A stretch of 64,000 bases of DNA from Moniliella sp. 'wahieum' (lineage: Eukaryota > Basidiomycota > Moniliellomycetes > Moniliellales > Moniliellaceae): the NCBI GenBank assembly GCA_003971905.1, contig RSEE01000150.1, positions 1 through 64,000 of the forward strand, in the 5' to 3' direction. Positions 11,011-22,134 of the stretch are shown in pieces. The position numbers and the translations under genes were made by a program. The notes beneath the pieces are model-generated. The model was not told the DNA's origin and did not search any database. It saw only the letters and a list, made by a program, of their open reading frames with translations. The first letter of the stretch is position 1. The number at the start of each line of letters is the position of its first letter.

Positions 11011-13601
11011 TTATGGGTGATCTTGGCCGCCGGCAAGCCGATCCGTGCTGCGGCGCTCCCCTTCGTGTCGGCCATGCAACGGCTGGGAATCGGACAACCT
11101 CGATACCGATTCGGCCAGGTTGGCTGCGGTGTGGTCATGGTGTCGCCGTGCTTCCTCGGACGCCTCGAGGTAGGAAGAATGAGCGACGCTCTGGGACAAA
11201 GCGCGCTGAGCTTCGTGGGTTCCTCGGCGTCAAGCTCATCGAGGTCGTCCTGGGGTTCCTGGTCAACGTCCTTGTCCGAGTCGGTGAGCTGGGCGCGGAT
11301 GAGGCGCTCAAACTGGCTGCCTGGTACGTTGAGTTGTTGGAAACTGCCCATTTCAGCCACGCGGCCTTGGTCCAGCAAGACAATCACGTCGGCCGACTTG
11401 ATCGTCGACAAGCGATGGGCAATGATCCAGACTGTGGCTTGGCCCGTCTCGACAATGCGTTGGATGGTACTGTTGATCAAATGTTCCGAGTTGGTGTCCA
11501 GAGCCGAAGTGGCCTCGTCCATCAACAAGATCGGTGCGCCACGCAACAGCGATCGCGCAATGCTGATTCGTTGTCGTTGCCCCCGGACAGTTGGCGCGCA
11601 TTGGTGGCCAAGCCGTCGGGCAAGGCACGAATAAAGTCCATGCAATTCGCCGCCTCGGCCGCTTGCTCAATCTCAGCCTGGCTCGCGCCCGGACGAGAAT
11701 ACGCAATGTTCTCGGCAATCGTGCCCTCAAACATGACCTGTCCAAGCCCACTTGGTAGTTAGCATTCCTCCCCAACCACAACAACCTTCCCCCCCCGTAA
11801 AAAAAGGACAACAAAAAAGCCAGCACACGTACCGGATCTTGCCCCACCACACCAAACAGACTGCGCAGCGAGTCCAACTCGTACTCCTTCACGTCGTGTC
11901 CGGCCACGCGGACCTCGCCCCGATCGGGATCGTAGAGGCGGAGAACGAGGGAGTGAACCGAACTTTTGCCCACGCCCGACGCGCCTACCAGCGCGACACT
12001 GGTCCCAGGTCGAATGGTCAGGCTAAAGTCGTTCAGGATCGGACGGTCGGGCCGGCTGGGGTAGGCAAAGTCGACGTTGCGGAACTCGATGGTGGGATGG
12101 GTGCGGTCAGGTACCTCGAGTCGTTTCCCGACTGAATCTGCGGTTCCCGCTCCATCAGAGCAAACACACGCGCACCAGCTCCCATGCCCTTCATGATGCT
12201 GGCGAAAAAGCCAGTCAGGTTGGCCAGGCCGCCACCCAGGTACGCCGTGTACATCATCAGCGATGTCAGATCGCCCGTGGTCAGCACGCCCTTGGCGACC
12301 AAAGAGCCACCATAGGCGAGCAAGGTGAGGATGGCACAGTTGCCAACAAAGCCTGTGCCAGCGTAAAAGTAGCCGGTCGCCTTGGCCTCGGTCACCTGCA
12401 AGCTGACAATGTCCTGGATCGACCGCGATAGGCGAGTAACTTCGCGAGGCTGCGCATTGTACGCTGTGATGGTACGAAACGCGGCTGGGGACAAGCGTTC
12501 TTGTGCGACATCGGTCATTCGTCCTACTGCATCTTGGGTTTTGTGGGTGAGGCCACGAATGTAGCGGCCGTACCACACGGCTCCGATCGCAGCGGGTGGG
12601 ATGATGCCGAGCATGAGGAAAGTTATGTCGGTTGAAATCCACAGCATTGCCAGCCCGCCGCGACGACCGTGACGGCCGCGCGCAGTCCATCGCCCACATC
12701 GCACGTCAGACTGTCACCAACAATCGACGTGTCGACACTGAGCCGACTCACCACATCGCCCGCATGCTTATCGGCCCATTCGACATCTTGTCGTAGCGCC
12801 GAGGCGAAACTCTTGCGCCGCAGGTTTTGGATCAGCCGAATGGCCGACATGTCCAGCAAGATGTTGCTCCCGGCCTTGGACGCGGCCCCAATCGCAAATA
12901 CAACGACCAGCAACGGAGCGATCTGGTTGAACGTCAGTCCCCAAAAGGCATGCGTGTCGTCGCTGGCAAACAAATCGATCAGGCGACCAATCACAGCCGG
13001 AACAGTGAGCGTCACGCCGGACGAGACGAGCAGGAGCAAGAGGGCAAGGAGAAGGGTGCGCTTCTGCGTCGCAGCCAGCTTCCACATCTTGCTCAAGGCA
13101 GGGTACGGCTCTTGGGGTGCCGTACTTGGCTTGCCGCCCGATGGGCGCAGCTGGGCCAGAATCCGACCCAGCACACCCACCCTGTTGGCCTCCGTTTTCA
13201 CCTCGGGCTTCTTTTCCGCTGCCGAACCGGGAGCCGAATCGGGCGCGAATCGGGCGAGGATCGCGTCGGGGTGGAGGCAGGGGCGGGGGGGAGGGTGGAG
13301 CGGGTGGAGGCTAATCTGTGCCCAGCCCAGCGACCGGTGGCCGGAGCCCGAGGGGAAGGGGCCTAGGCAAAGCGGCGGGGCCAAGCGGGTGGGGGGGAGG
13401 ATGTGGGCGCAGGGGGGCGCATATGCGGGGCCAGCGGCGGGCGCCCACATGCGGGGGGCACGCGCATCGCAGGGAAAGAGGTGGCGGTGGTGGTGGGGTG
13501 GTGGCAGTGGCGAAGGTGGAGGTGGCCAGGATAGGCGGTGCCGGACGAGCGAAGAATGACCTGATCGGCTCGGCGTGGGTCATCGAATCGGTGAGGCTCA
13601 T
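11011..13601 (-). CDS. ABC half-transporter, MDL1/ABCB10-like (mitochondrial type)
   Basis: Half-size ABC exporter with one membrane domain followed by one ATPase domain, resembling fungal Mdl1/Mdl2 of the mitochondrial inner membrane. The N-terminal ~130 residues are Pro/Arg/Ala-rich and suit a presequence. The membrane domain spans about 13100-12170 and ends with the family-typical segment GGGLANLTGFFASIMKGMGA followed by RVFALMEREP. In the ATPase domain I see Walker A (GASGVGKSS), Q-loop (GVVGQDP), signature (LSGG followed by QRQRISIARSLL), Walker B (ILLMDEATSALD) and the H-loop (IAHRLS). An intron of 95 bp lies at 11738-11832 (GTACGT, branch GCTAAC). Frame changes near 12650, 12110, 11580 and 11200 are probable indel errors. 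The start among several N-terminal ATGs is uncertain. A peptide-export role is inferred from Mdl1 only. Confidence 0.88.
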
Positions 13602-14183
13602 CGCATCGGCCTCGGGCTGCGATGGCCGAGGAGAAATTTACCCACGGGCTGAATATTGAATCTGAATTGAATACCCCAGTCTTCCCTTCCAACCAAGGCG
13701 CGGGGAAGAATCTCATTATAGTTTGTCTGCCGTCCAGCTCGAAGTTGCCACCACAGCTCGTCGAAGCTTGGCCTGCTCTCCCTTGCTCACCGTCTCCACA
13801 CCTGTACCGCCTCTACGAGACCGCGAGGGGGACGAACGAAGCTACACCTTCATTCGAGAATGGACGTCCGGTGATCGAACTGCATTTTCTAGTCTCGTTA
13901 CGCCCAATTGATTACCATGGACAGGGAAAGACGCTAGGAGGAGGTAGAAGAAGGCAGGAGAGGGGGGGGACAATATGAAGTGAAGCACCAACGAAGCTCG
14001 AAACGAAAACTCGAAACGCGGAACTCGAGATCTTAGAGATCCAAAACCCAAAACAACAAAAAGAACAAAACAACCTGAGGCCTGAGGCTGAGGCTCAAGC
14101 CTGACGCTCAAGCTCAGACCCAAGGGACCCCACCCGCGCACCTAAGCAAGCAAACAAACAAGCAAGCGTAGATACGCGCACGG
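13602..14183. other. Spacer between the transcription factor 3' end and the ABC gene 5' end
   Basis: This 580 bp stretch should contain the ABC-transporter promoter. It includes a run of imperfect CTGAGGC/AAGCCTGA repeats near 14072-14105. I see no gene in it. Confidence 0.5.
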
Positions 14184-17100
14184 TTACTCGTCGGTACAAA
14201 AGTGCTGGAGACTGGTGGCGAACCAGGAATCGAATCCGGGCGGCGCGGTGGCCAGGCCAGAGTCCTCCGCGTGTGGGGGCGAAAGCTGTGGCTCCGACAG
14301 CGGGAGAGAAGGTGCCGTGCCATCCAAGCCGGGCGGCGGGAGCCCCAAGAGGTCGCCTTGTGTGCCAACGCCTTGGTTGGCAATCCACTCAAAGAATAGA
14401 TCGGCCGTCGAGGTGCTGTGCACGTCCCCACCTGAACCTGCACCTGTACCTGTACCGGTTGCATGCTGCCGCTCCCGCTCCCGCTCCGAACGGGGGAAAG
14501 CCCAAGCTAGGATCGGTCGCTACCGTATCGAGCGATGTGCGGGGCTGGTCTGGTGTACCGTTACCGTCCCATGTGCCCGCCGAGCCCGAGGGGAACGAGA
14601 CTGAGAACGTCTGGGACGAAGGGTCCGTCCCGCCTGACGAGCTGGGCGACGGCTCGGTCTCGCACGCCGCCAAAGCCAATTGGTACGAGGCGACAAAACT
14701 AGGCAAATCGAACTGGCCGCGAGTTGGATCGCATGAACGAACCAGAAGCAGCGGCAGGATCCGACGCAGACCAGGCTTGGCGCCCCACTCGGGCCGGGGG
14801 AGAGCGAGAGCGCTGTCCCGTTCGGCCCGATCGCAGGTACCTCCAATGGACCTTGCCCCGGCGGCGGACCGATCAAGTAGGGAAATCGGCTGTGGTAGGC
14901 AATCCGGCGTCCCGGGCGCGCGTCGCTGCGCTGTCGCCTGGAGCGCGACCGGCCAACATGCCCGCCACCGTGGTAGGATGGAGTGCGTCGGAGGTAGGAT
15001 CGGTGAGGTCCTTCGAAGTAGGGGCTGCGGGGGGGCGGTAGCCGCGGGGGTTGCTCCAGTTCGTCCTCGTTCTCATTTCGTACTCGTTCTCGTACTCGTA
15101 CAGCGGGACAGTGTGTGTATCGGCGGTGACGGCCTGCTTGATGCGCAAGGCGAGGTTGAGCACGTTGGTCTGTTCGGACCGGCGGCGTTTGAGTGGGTTG
15201 GACGTGGCCGGTTCGCCTGCGCGGTCGAGGTGGCGGTGCCACTGGGCCGCTTCGGCAGCTTGCATAGCGTGCAGGATGGACAAGGAGCGAGCGACGTAGG
15301 GCGACGTGTGGCGGACGAGGTGCAATGCGCCAACGGCTTCTTGGACATCGCTAAGTGTCTGATGCCGTTCCGCCTCGTCTGACGGCGGCGACGCCAACAG
15401 ATCCAGCAGCAGCACTACCGCCGCATTGAACGACTGGAGCAAGATGAACCAGAGCCGATCTACAATCGTGCCGGTTGCCACGGCGCGCAACTGGCGCTGC
15501 ATGGCCAACAGGGACGTGCCAGCCGTACACAGATCCCGCGTCCTTGCACGTCCGACGATAACTTGACCCGGTGCAAGCGCAGCAGCTTGGAAAACACGCC
15601 TGGTGCAACAGCCACCGCTGCACCGCCACGTCTACGTCCGTCCCTGGCTCCGCCGCCCCGCGCCCCCGGCATGCAACCCGTCCGAGGAGGAAAAGTACGG
15701 CGGCAGACTGGACAAGAGGCAGCGGTAGCGTGCGTCGAGGCGCGCCGTGTCGGCCAGGGTCAGACGGCGAGTAGATCCGTCGTTGGCACCTTGCTTGTCG
15801 CGTTGGTTGAGCAAGTCGGTCGTCTCGCGCACCACGTCGGCCAAGACGCTGGGTTAGCACGTAGGACATTTCCGTGTGCACCGTGTCCTTGTGTGGCGGC
15901 GGGACGCGCGCCGAGCACAGGTCCGATCGTTGTAGTTACCCGGCAACGGGGTGTTGAACGAGTTGCGCTGAATGGTGTATGTACCTGTCGTCTCGGACGC
16001 ACACCAGTCGCGCCAGACCAGCGCCCACCATACCCGGCAATACGTTTGGCGCAGGATGACTGTGCCTGCTGCCTCGCCCGGCTGGGGTTGGCGGTGCTGG
16101 TCGCCAAGTCGGTGAAGGCCCATGTCGTACGCGTGCGGATGGCAATTTGCATCAAGGTGGCCTGTTCCTTGTCGCACTCGGTGCTGTACAGCTCGGCGAG
16201 CAGGATGGACTGAAGCACAGTCACGCTCTGGCTCGCCATGTAGTCCGACAAGATCAGGGTCGTCTTGAAGGCCGAGTACCACGTGTGGACAGTGCGGCCA
16301 TCAAAGAGGAACGTGATGTTGCTGTAGTGCGCAGGCACCTGGCCTGGGTTGGGGTAAAATTGCATGCCCAGCACAAGGATCATCAGCAGCAAGGCCAACC
16401 ATCCCGGGTCGAGATGGTTGACGATCCGCGCTTGCTTTTCCACCGAGCCCAGATCAAATAGCCGGTCCACTTCGCGCAGCACGAGGGGATATGAACCACA
16501 TGTCCCGTCAGGTAACACACGCGCGTGCGGTACACATCGATCAGCTGGAGCGTAATCGGCTTGGGCGGCAAGGTGCGCAGGATGCTGCGCAACACCGACT
16601 CGCGCTCCGGCGCACCGGGACACAGAAACTACATTGGTAATCGATTGAAATTCGCCCGCCACCTCGGCCGCACTGAACGCCCATCCCAACCCCCACCCCA
16701 ACGTGTCGGGCCCCTGCTTGAGACGAAACAGACCCGTTGGCGACGGCCATCTTGGCCGACTCGGCATAGGCCCCAAAGGGGTCATGGGCACTGGGCGGTG
16801 GTCAGCGCCCTGTTGGTCCGACTCTCCCGTGCGGTATGATGGGGACCGGCGGACGGAGCGGGGGCGCGGGGGGGGAAGAACGGGTGGGTGCCGTCGTGCC
16901 GTCCCCGGGGGATGACAGTCTGGTAGAAGAGGAGCCGGCAGCAGCATGATGGGCGAAGAGGGAACGGCGGAGGTCCTCCCTCCCTAGGACCAAACGCATC
17001 GATCCGGCGTGGGTCGAGCAAGTCGATGGACGGGAGAGCTGCGAGCATGTTGGCGTTTTCTGATGCCTCGGCGTGTTCGCGGCAATCGGGGCACGTCTCG

Positions 17101-18379
17101 ACAGAGCAGGCAGCGGTAGGCACGTGGTCGGCGGGAAGAAGCTGTGCCGTCTTGCCCCTGATGCTGCGGCACGTGGTGCACCACCGAAAGCGTCGTGCTA
17201 TCGGGGCGCACGTTCGGAGCCCCAAACAGCGCCACATCCTCCAACACGGTAGCCGCATTGTCGACGTCGGACGAGCGCTCGTCTTGCGCCCGCGGGCGCG
17301 GGCGCTGTTTTTTAGGCCGTCCACGCGTAGCCACCTTGTACTCGGACAGACCGGTGCGGGCCAAGAGCGTCGACAGTGAGGGCACATTGGCATTGACTTG
17401 CTGCTCGTTCTGCGCTCGCTCGGTCGTGCGCTCCATCTCCATCGCGGCCAAGCGCTCCTCCAACTCGGTGATGCGAGCCTTGGCCAAGGCCAGCTCGTCG
17501 GTCGGTTGCGGGGGGACGAGCGGGACAGGCGGGGGACGAACGGCGCACCGGCCTGGGGCCGTGCCAGTTGCCCCCGGCTGCGCTGGGGGGGCAAGGAGGA
17601 CCATCGTACGAAGCTGGATCGCGGGGGATGTGAGACCTGGCCCGCGGTTGCCACGCGACGCGTCCGTCCGACTCGGCTTGCTGGGGCGGGAAGAGTGATG
17701 GTGGTGTCCCTGGTGTCCCTGGTGCGCTGGCGCGGGCGGAACGGGTCCGGGGTGGTAGGGCTGCGCTGGGCGGTCGTTGCAGGCGGAGGGAACGCGGGTA
17801 GTGGCGGCGGCGCCGAGGGCGTGTCCCACGACGCTCTCCACGGCGGACGCGGGGGCGAAGGGGCTGGCCACTGGGCTAGGTCAGCAGGCTCTCGGCGGGC
17901 GGGATGGCGTCGTCAGCGTCGTTGGTGTCGTCGACCTCGTCGGCGTCATCGACGTCGCAGCAGTTGGGATGCCTTGTGCTTGTAGGGAACAATGCGGCAC
18001 GACTGGGCCTCGCCGCGCTTGCAGCATTGGTCGCAGGGGATGCGGCGCGAGCATTTGATCTTGCGCTCGCTGGGGGGGGGGGGGTAGTCAGTATCTCTGA
18101 CATCCAGTCTCCAGTGTCCAGTGAAACGGACAACGTACCGGCAGTGGGTGCAGCTCAAGGTCAAGCGGTTGCGTTTGCGCCGCTCGGGCGGGGCGCGGCG
18201 GTGCCTGTGGCGGTGGCGGTGGCGGCGGCGGTGGTGCCCGGGGCGAGACGCGGGTGGGTGGAGCGGCGGGGCGGGCTGGGCGGCAGCTGGCCGTCGTAGC
18301 CGGCTGCCTCGGGCGACCAGCGGGGCGGATGGTGTGGGTCAGCAGCCCACAGCGCCGGCGGCTCGGCGGCGTACATGGT
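14184..18379 (-). CDS. Zn2Cys6 transcription factor with fungal-specific TF domain
   Basis: Nuclear DNA-binding regulator of the fungal binuclear-zinc class. After splicing a 69 bp intron (18070-18138, GTACGT...CAG) the N-terminal region reads LSCTHCRERKIKCSRRIPCD, continuing QCCKRGEAQSC. This gives the six cysteines in CX2CX6CX5CX2CX8C spacing, with the basic linker expected after the second Cys. An acidic stretch (DVDDADEVDDTNDADDA) and a heptad-like segment (ARITELEERLAAMEMERT) follow, the latter a likely dimerisation coiled coil. The middle domain has a VWWALVWRDW core and SFNTPLPGNYND, as in the fungal-specific TF domain. The C-terminus ends SLQHFCTDE. Several frame changes and at least two more introns are likely (around 17900 and 16900-16700). 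An upstream in-frame ATG at 18589 would add a Ser-Pro repeat region. Target genes are unknown. Confidence 0.85.
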
Positions 18380-19795
18380 GTGCACGCAGGCGGAGGTGGC
18401 GGTAGCGGGGACGCAGATGGATGGCGGTGGCGAAGGCGAAGGCGAAGGCGAAGGCGAACGCAGCGGCGTCCAGCAAATGTGCCGCCCCACCGCCACCGCC
18501 ACGCCCATCGCCACCCGCGACGGATGAGCGCACGGCCGGGGGTGATGCATGATGCGCACGATGCATGATCCCCGGGATTGAATCTTCAATGATTAATGAG
18601 GTAAGATCAGCGATCGGCGACCAGGGTGGGTGATGCGATCAGGGGCGGTCGCAGCAGCGCAGCGCAGCACAGAAGAACCCTTGGAGGTCTAACCCAACAC
18701 AGCCTCAGTCGTCGCATGTCCACCGCTGTTCTTTCGTCTGTCCATCCATCCATCCTCCACACACCATCCACACCATCCGGCCAGTCATCGCACGCAGCAT
18801 GTGCTGCGCACTGCTCCTGCAGCGTGAAACGGTGGGATGTAGGTGACATGTCATATGCCCTACTGGCTCCGATCGTCCGATGGCGCCCAGGGAACACTGG
18901 GGCATCGTCGGGAGATCACATGTCACCGGCTACATCACCTTGGCACGGCTGGGTGTCACATGTCACATGTCCCATCCAGCGCTGCCCAGCACCCGCACGC
19001 ACACGCCAGCCGAGCACAGCCTTGCGCAACTATGGCGTCGGACGGGATGCGTGTGACATGTGTGACATGTGCGTGCGATGGGGACGATCGAGGTCGCAGA
19101 CGAAAATTTTTGACGCGTTCGATGGGACCTGTTGCCTGGTACCTGCTACCGGCTACCTGCTACCATGTTACACCCCGTCCAACCTCCTCGGGCCCCATCC
19201 GCTCTCGCTCTGACAGGGAACACGCTACCTTGGAAGCTTGTGCTTGCTCTTGCTTGGCATGATCCAGCCATCCAACCAGTCAATGAATGGAATCATCGAT
19301 TGCACGACATGGACATGCTCGTCCTTGGCGCACTGGGCGCTTAGCGCGCCCTGCGCAGCCTCTGCCATTTCAACGTTCAATTTCAACTTGCAACTTGCAC
19401 CGCTGGACCACGTCACGTGCCACCTGCCCACGCCTCCAACACACAAGTCCCGTCCTGGCCGACCATCCCATCGTGCCTTCCTCCCATGCCGTCCGGCCAC
19501 CATTGCAGATTGCCACGCGCCATCACAACATTATAACACCTGCCTACGCACCCACGCCCTTGTCAAGTGGCCCAACCCCCCAGCCGCACACTGGCCGCGC
19601 GATCCGACCCAACCACAGACAAGGGGAGAAAGGCGTGGATGGAACCGGTGCCCATGCACCCTGAAAGCGGGATAGTAATACAGCCAATGCTATTCGGGCG
19701 GGAAGGGAGGAGGAAAGGAAAGGTAAGGAAAGGTAAGGTAAGGGGGTAAAGAGGGGGTATCAAAATAGGAAAGTGGAGAGGGAAACGGGATCCGC
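18380..19795. promoter_or_regulatory. Upstream region of the Zn2Cys6 gene with clustered CATGTGAC/GTCACATG sites
   Basis: This spacer lies between two minus-strand genes and should hold the regulator's promoter. Within about 220 bp it carries several copies of the element: GTGACATGTCA near 18843, ATCACATGTCACC near 18915, GTGTCACATGTCACATGTC near 18953, and GTGTGACATGTGTGACATG at 19051-19069. A GATGCATGATGCGC motif lies near 18544. I see no coding frame of note. Confidence 0.5.
18426..18461. repeat. GGCGAA hexamer repeat
   Basis: About five tandem GGCGAA units. If the regulator starts at the upstream ATG (18589), they encode an SPSPSPSP stretch. Otherwise they are in its 5' leader. Confidence 0.7.
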
Positions 19796-22134
19796 TCACT
19801 GCTCGCTCACCGACGAGGATGGCGGTGGGACCGACGAGCTTGCGACCCACACTCTTCCCGCGGTGTGACTGGACGGGGTAGGCATATCCATATTCGTATC
19901 CACGTCCATGCCCAATCCCAATCCGGTCGAGCGGGCACGCAGGACGGCCGACGCCGTTCCAGCGCGGGAGAGGATACGTGCCGAAGCGGAGCGCGGGACG
20001 GACTTGGACCTGCTCGATCCCACCGACTGAGAGCTGACCGAGCGAGTGGACCCCGACCCAACCGATCCGACCGACCCGAGCGACTCGCACCCACCCGCAC
20101 AGGGCTCGACGGAGCAAACAGTATCTCAGCCAACGCCTCCAGTGGCGGAGCAGCAGCCGGCGGGTTCTTCCGAAAGTCCCATTGCTTGCTCGCGGCCGTA
20201 CCGGGGTAAAGCGTTTCAAAGTACAGCGACGGTATCTCGTCTTGCTCTTGCTCTTGTGGTTGTGGTTGTGATTGCGTTTGTGGGTGTGATTGCGCTTGCT
20301 CGTCCTTCGGGTCAAGGAAGAGGTGGCCGTAGAGACGGAGGCTGTGCCCAGCGAGCCAGCCGAAGCAATGGACGAGGGACGAATACGTATGCGGGGGCAG
20401 GTGGGGGTAAGTGTGCCGTCGTGCGGCGCAGCGTCCGCACCAGCGTCAACGGGACGGGTCAACGTCTTGTCCGACGCGACGGATGCGCGATCACGACATG
20501 CGTGGGCACAGAGCGCGCTGGGTGTGAGAGCGCGCGTGGCGCAGGGCATGATGGGAGGTATGTGCCGCATGGGCCGAGAGGGCGGTGAAGTGCAAGTCGG
20601 ATCGGATCGTGTGGGGGTATGGTCCTCCGTTCCGCACGCGCCGCTTCGAGTAACGTGCTGAGCTGTACATGCGCACGAGCTCGCACGTGCGACTCGACGT
20701 ACGGCGCCCAGTTGGGCTCGACCCACTGCACCTTCCGCCCTCGCCCCGTACTGCTCGAACCGGGGTGCGAGTCGTGGCTGGTCATCGACCCGGCTTCGGA
20801 AGATGGCACGCGATCGCTCCCGTCGACCCCGGGACTACTGCCACAGCGTGAACTGTCCCGCGAGCGCTGCAAAATCGAAGTCGAAGCAGCCGAGCTACGC
20901 CGGGCCGAGGCCGATCCCGGTACCGGTAGCGGTACCGGTAGCGGTACGGACGAAGGCGCCAGGACCTCGTCGAGAGGAAGCGTAGATTGGGAAGTATGCG
21001 TTCTCAATGGCGAGGCGGGGGAGGGGGGACGCGCACGGGGAGCAGCCGCGCCACGCATGCGGACCGTCATGGGTGTGGTGGACAGCGCCGTGGTAGGGTC
21101 GGTGGAGGTGATGCACACAAGGTCCGGGACTGGCGTGGCAGTCGCCTCGTCCGCGCCGCGCGACTCGTCGGACGAATCCAGGTCCAATAGGTCCGATCGG
21201 CTCAACGCGGTAAACGTGCCGTCGGCACTAATGTCGCCCTGGGCTAGACGACGGTCGAGCTGCGCCTGTGCCTCGAGCGCCATGTGGGCCAGCTTGCGCG
21301 CCAACGTATCTTGTGGTTCGTCGTACTCGTCCTCGTACTCGTACTGGTCGGGGTCTGCGCGGGGGAGGGTCTCGCTCCTGACGGGGTGCGAGGCATCCTC
21401 CATCTCTTCCAGCCCTTGCTCGGGCCAAGTCTCGAACGAGAGACCCAAGGCGCTCTCTGAGACGGCCATGCGCCGGTTGGTGGGTGCAAGGCCGTATCCG
21501 CGCGGATGGAGATGGTGATGGACGTAGACGCCGTCGCGCGACCGTGCAGAACGAAGCAACTGGTGCAAGTTGATTGACTCGTCCAACGAGCTGGCTGCAC
21601 GCAACCGTTGACGACGAGTGGATTGCGAGTGGCGCACAGTCTCGGAACTGGCAATGCTTTCGCCATCGCTGCTGGGGCGGGCAAGGTGGTCCTTCCCAAA
21701 GGCGGACAGATCGGCATTGTCGAGTGTGGCCAAGGTTTGGTGGATGATGCCGAGCAGTTGCGATAGAGACAGCGCAGTAAGGCGGACGAGTAAAATGGTG
21801 AGGGAGGATAGGATGCGGAGGAGTAACAAGGAGAAAGGCACCACGGCATGGACCAAGGCGTGCAGACTGCCGAGGCCAGTGCACTCGGCAGCCGAGGGGG
21901 GGAGCTCATGCCATCGGATATCGATGGGGGGAACGCAGCGAGGGGTGGCTTGGAGGGGTGTGAATGGGAGGGCGGGGGCGAGCGGACGACGTGCTCGTAC
22001 GAAGGCAGCAGCGCGTCGTCGGGCGGCGGGGCGGCGAATGGGGTGGGCCAGGACGGAGGCCAGAACGCATGGGAGGCATGTTGGGCAGCAACTGGGGGAT
22101 ACGGGGGGAGGGGGGGGGGGGAGGAGGAAGGCAA
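19796..22134 (-). CDS. Unknown protein with Pro-rich N-terminus and one hydrophobic segment
   Basis: I do not recognise this protein. The N-terminus is Pro/Ser-rich (MPSSSPPPLPPYPPVAAQ, with LLPSYEHVV further on). After a probable frameshift comes a long hydrophobic stretch (VVPFSLLLLRILSSLTILLV with AL and LLGII after it) that could be one or two membrane helices. The remaining ~500 residues are hydrophilic, with acidic patches (YEYEDEYDEPQDTLARKL), Ser-rich stretches and one distinctive block, GRGRKVQWVEPNWAPYVES. The end reads SSSVPPPSSSVSEQ. The long open frame from 21856 to 20459 has amino-acid composition unlike the shadow frames, which is why I call a gene. Frame changes near 21860 and 20630 are probable indels. 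It may be a fungal membrane-anchored protein; function unknown. Confidence 0.55.

Noticed and set aside
14206-14230. GGAATCGAATCC resembling a tRNA T-arm
   Set aside because: No matching acceptor, D or anticodon arms, and it lies inside the coding end of the Zn2Cys6 gene.
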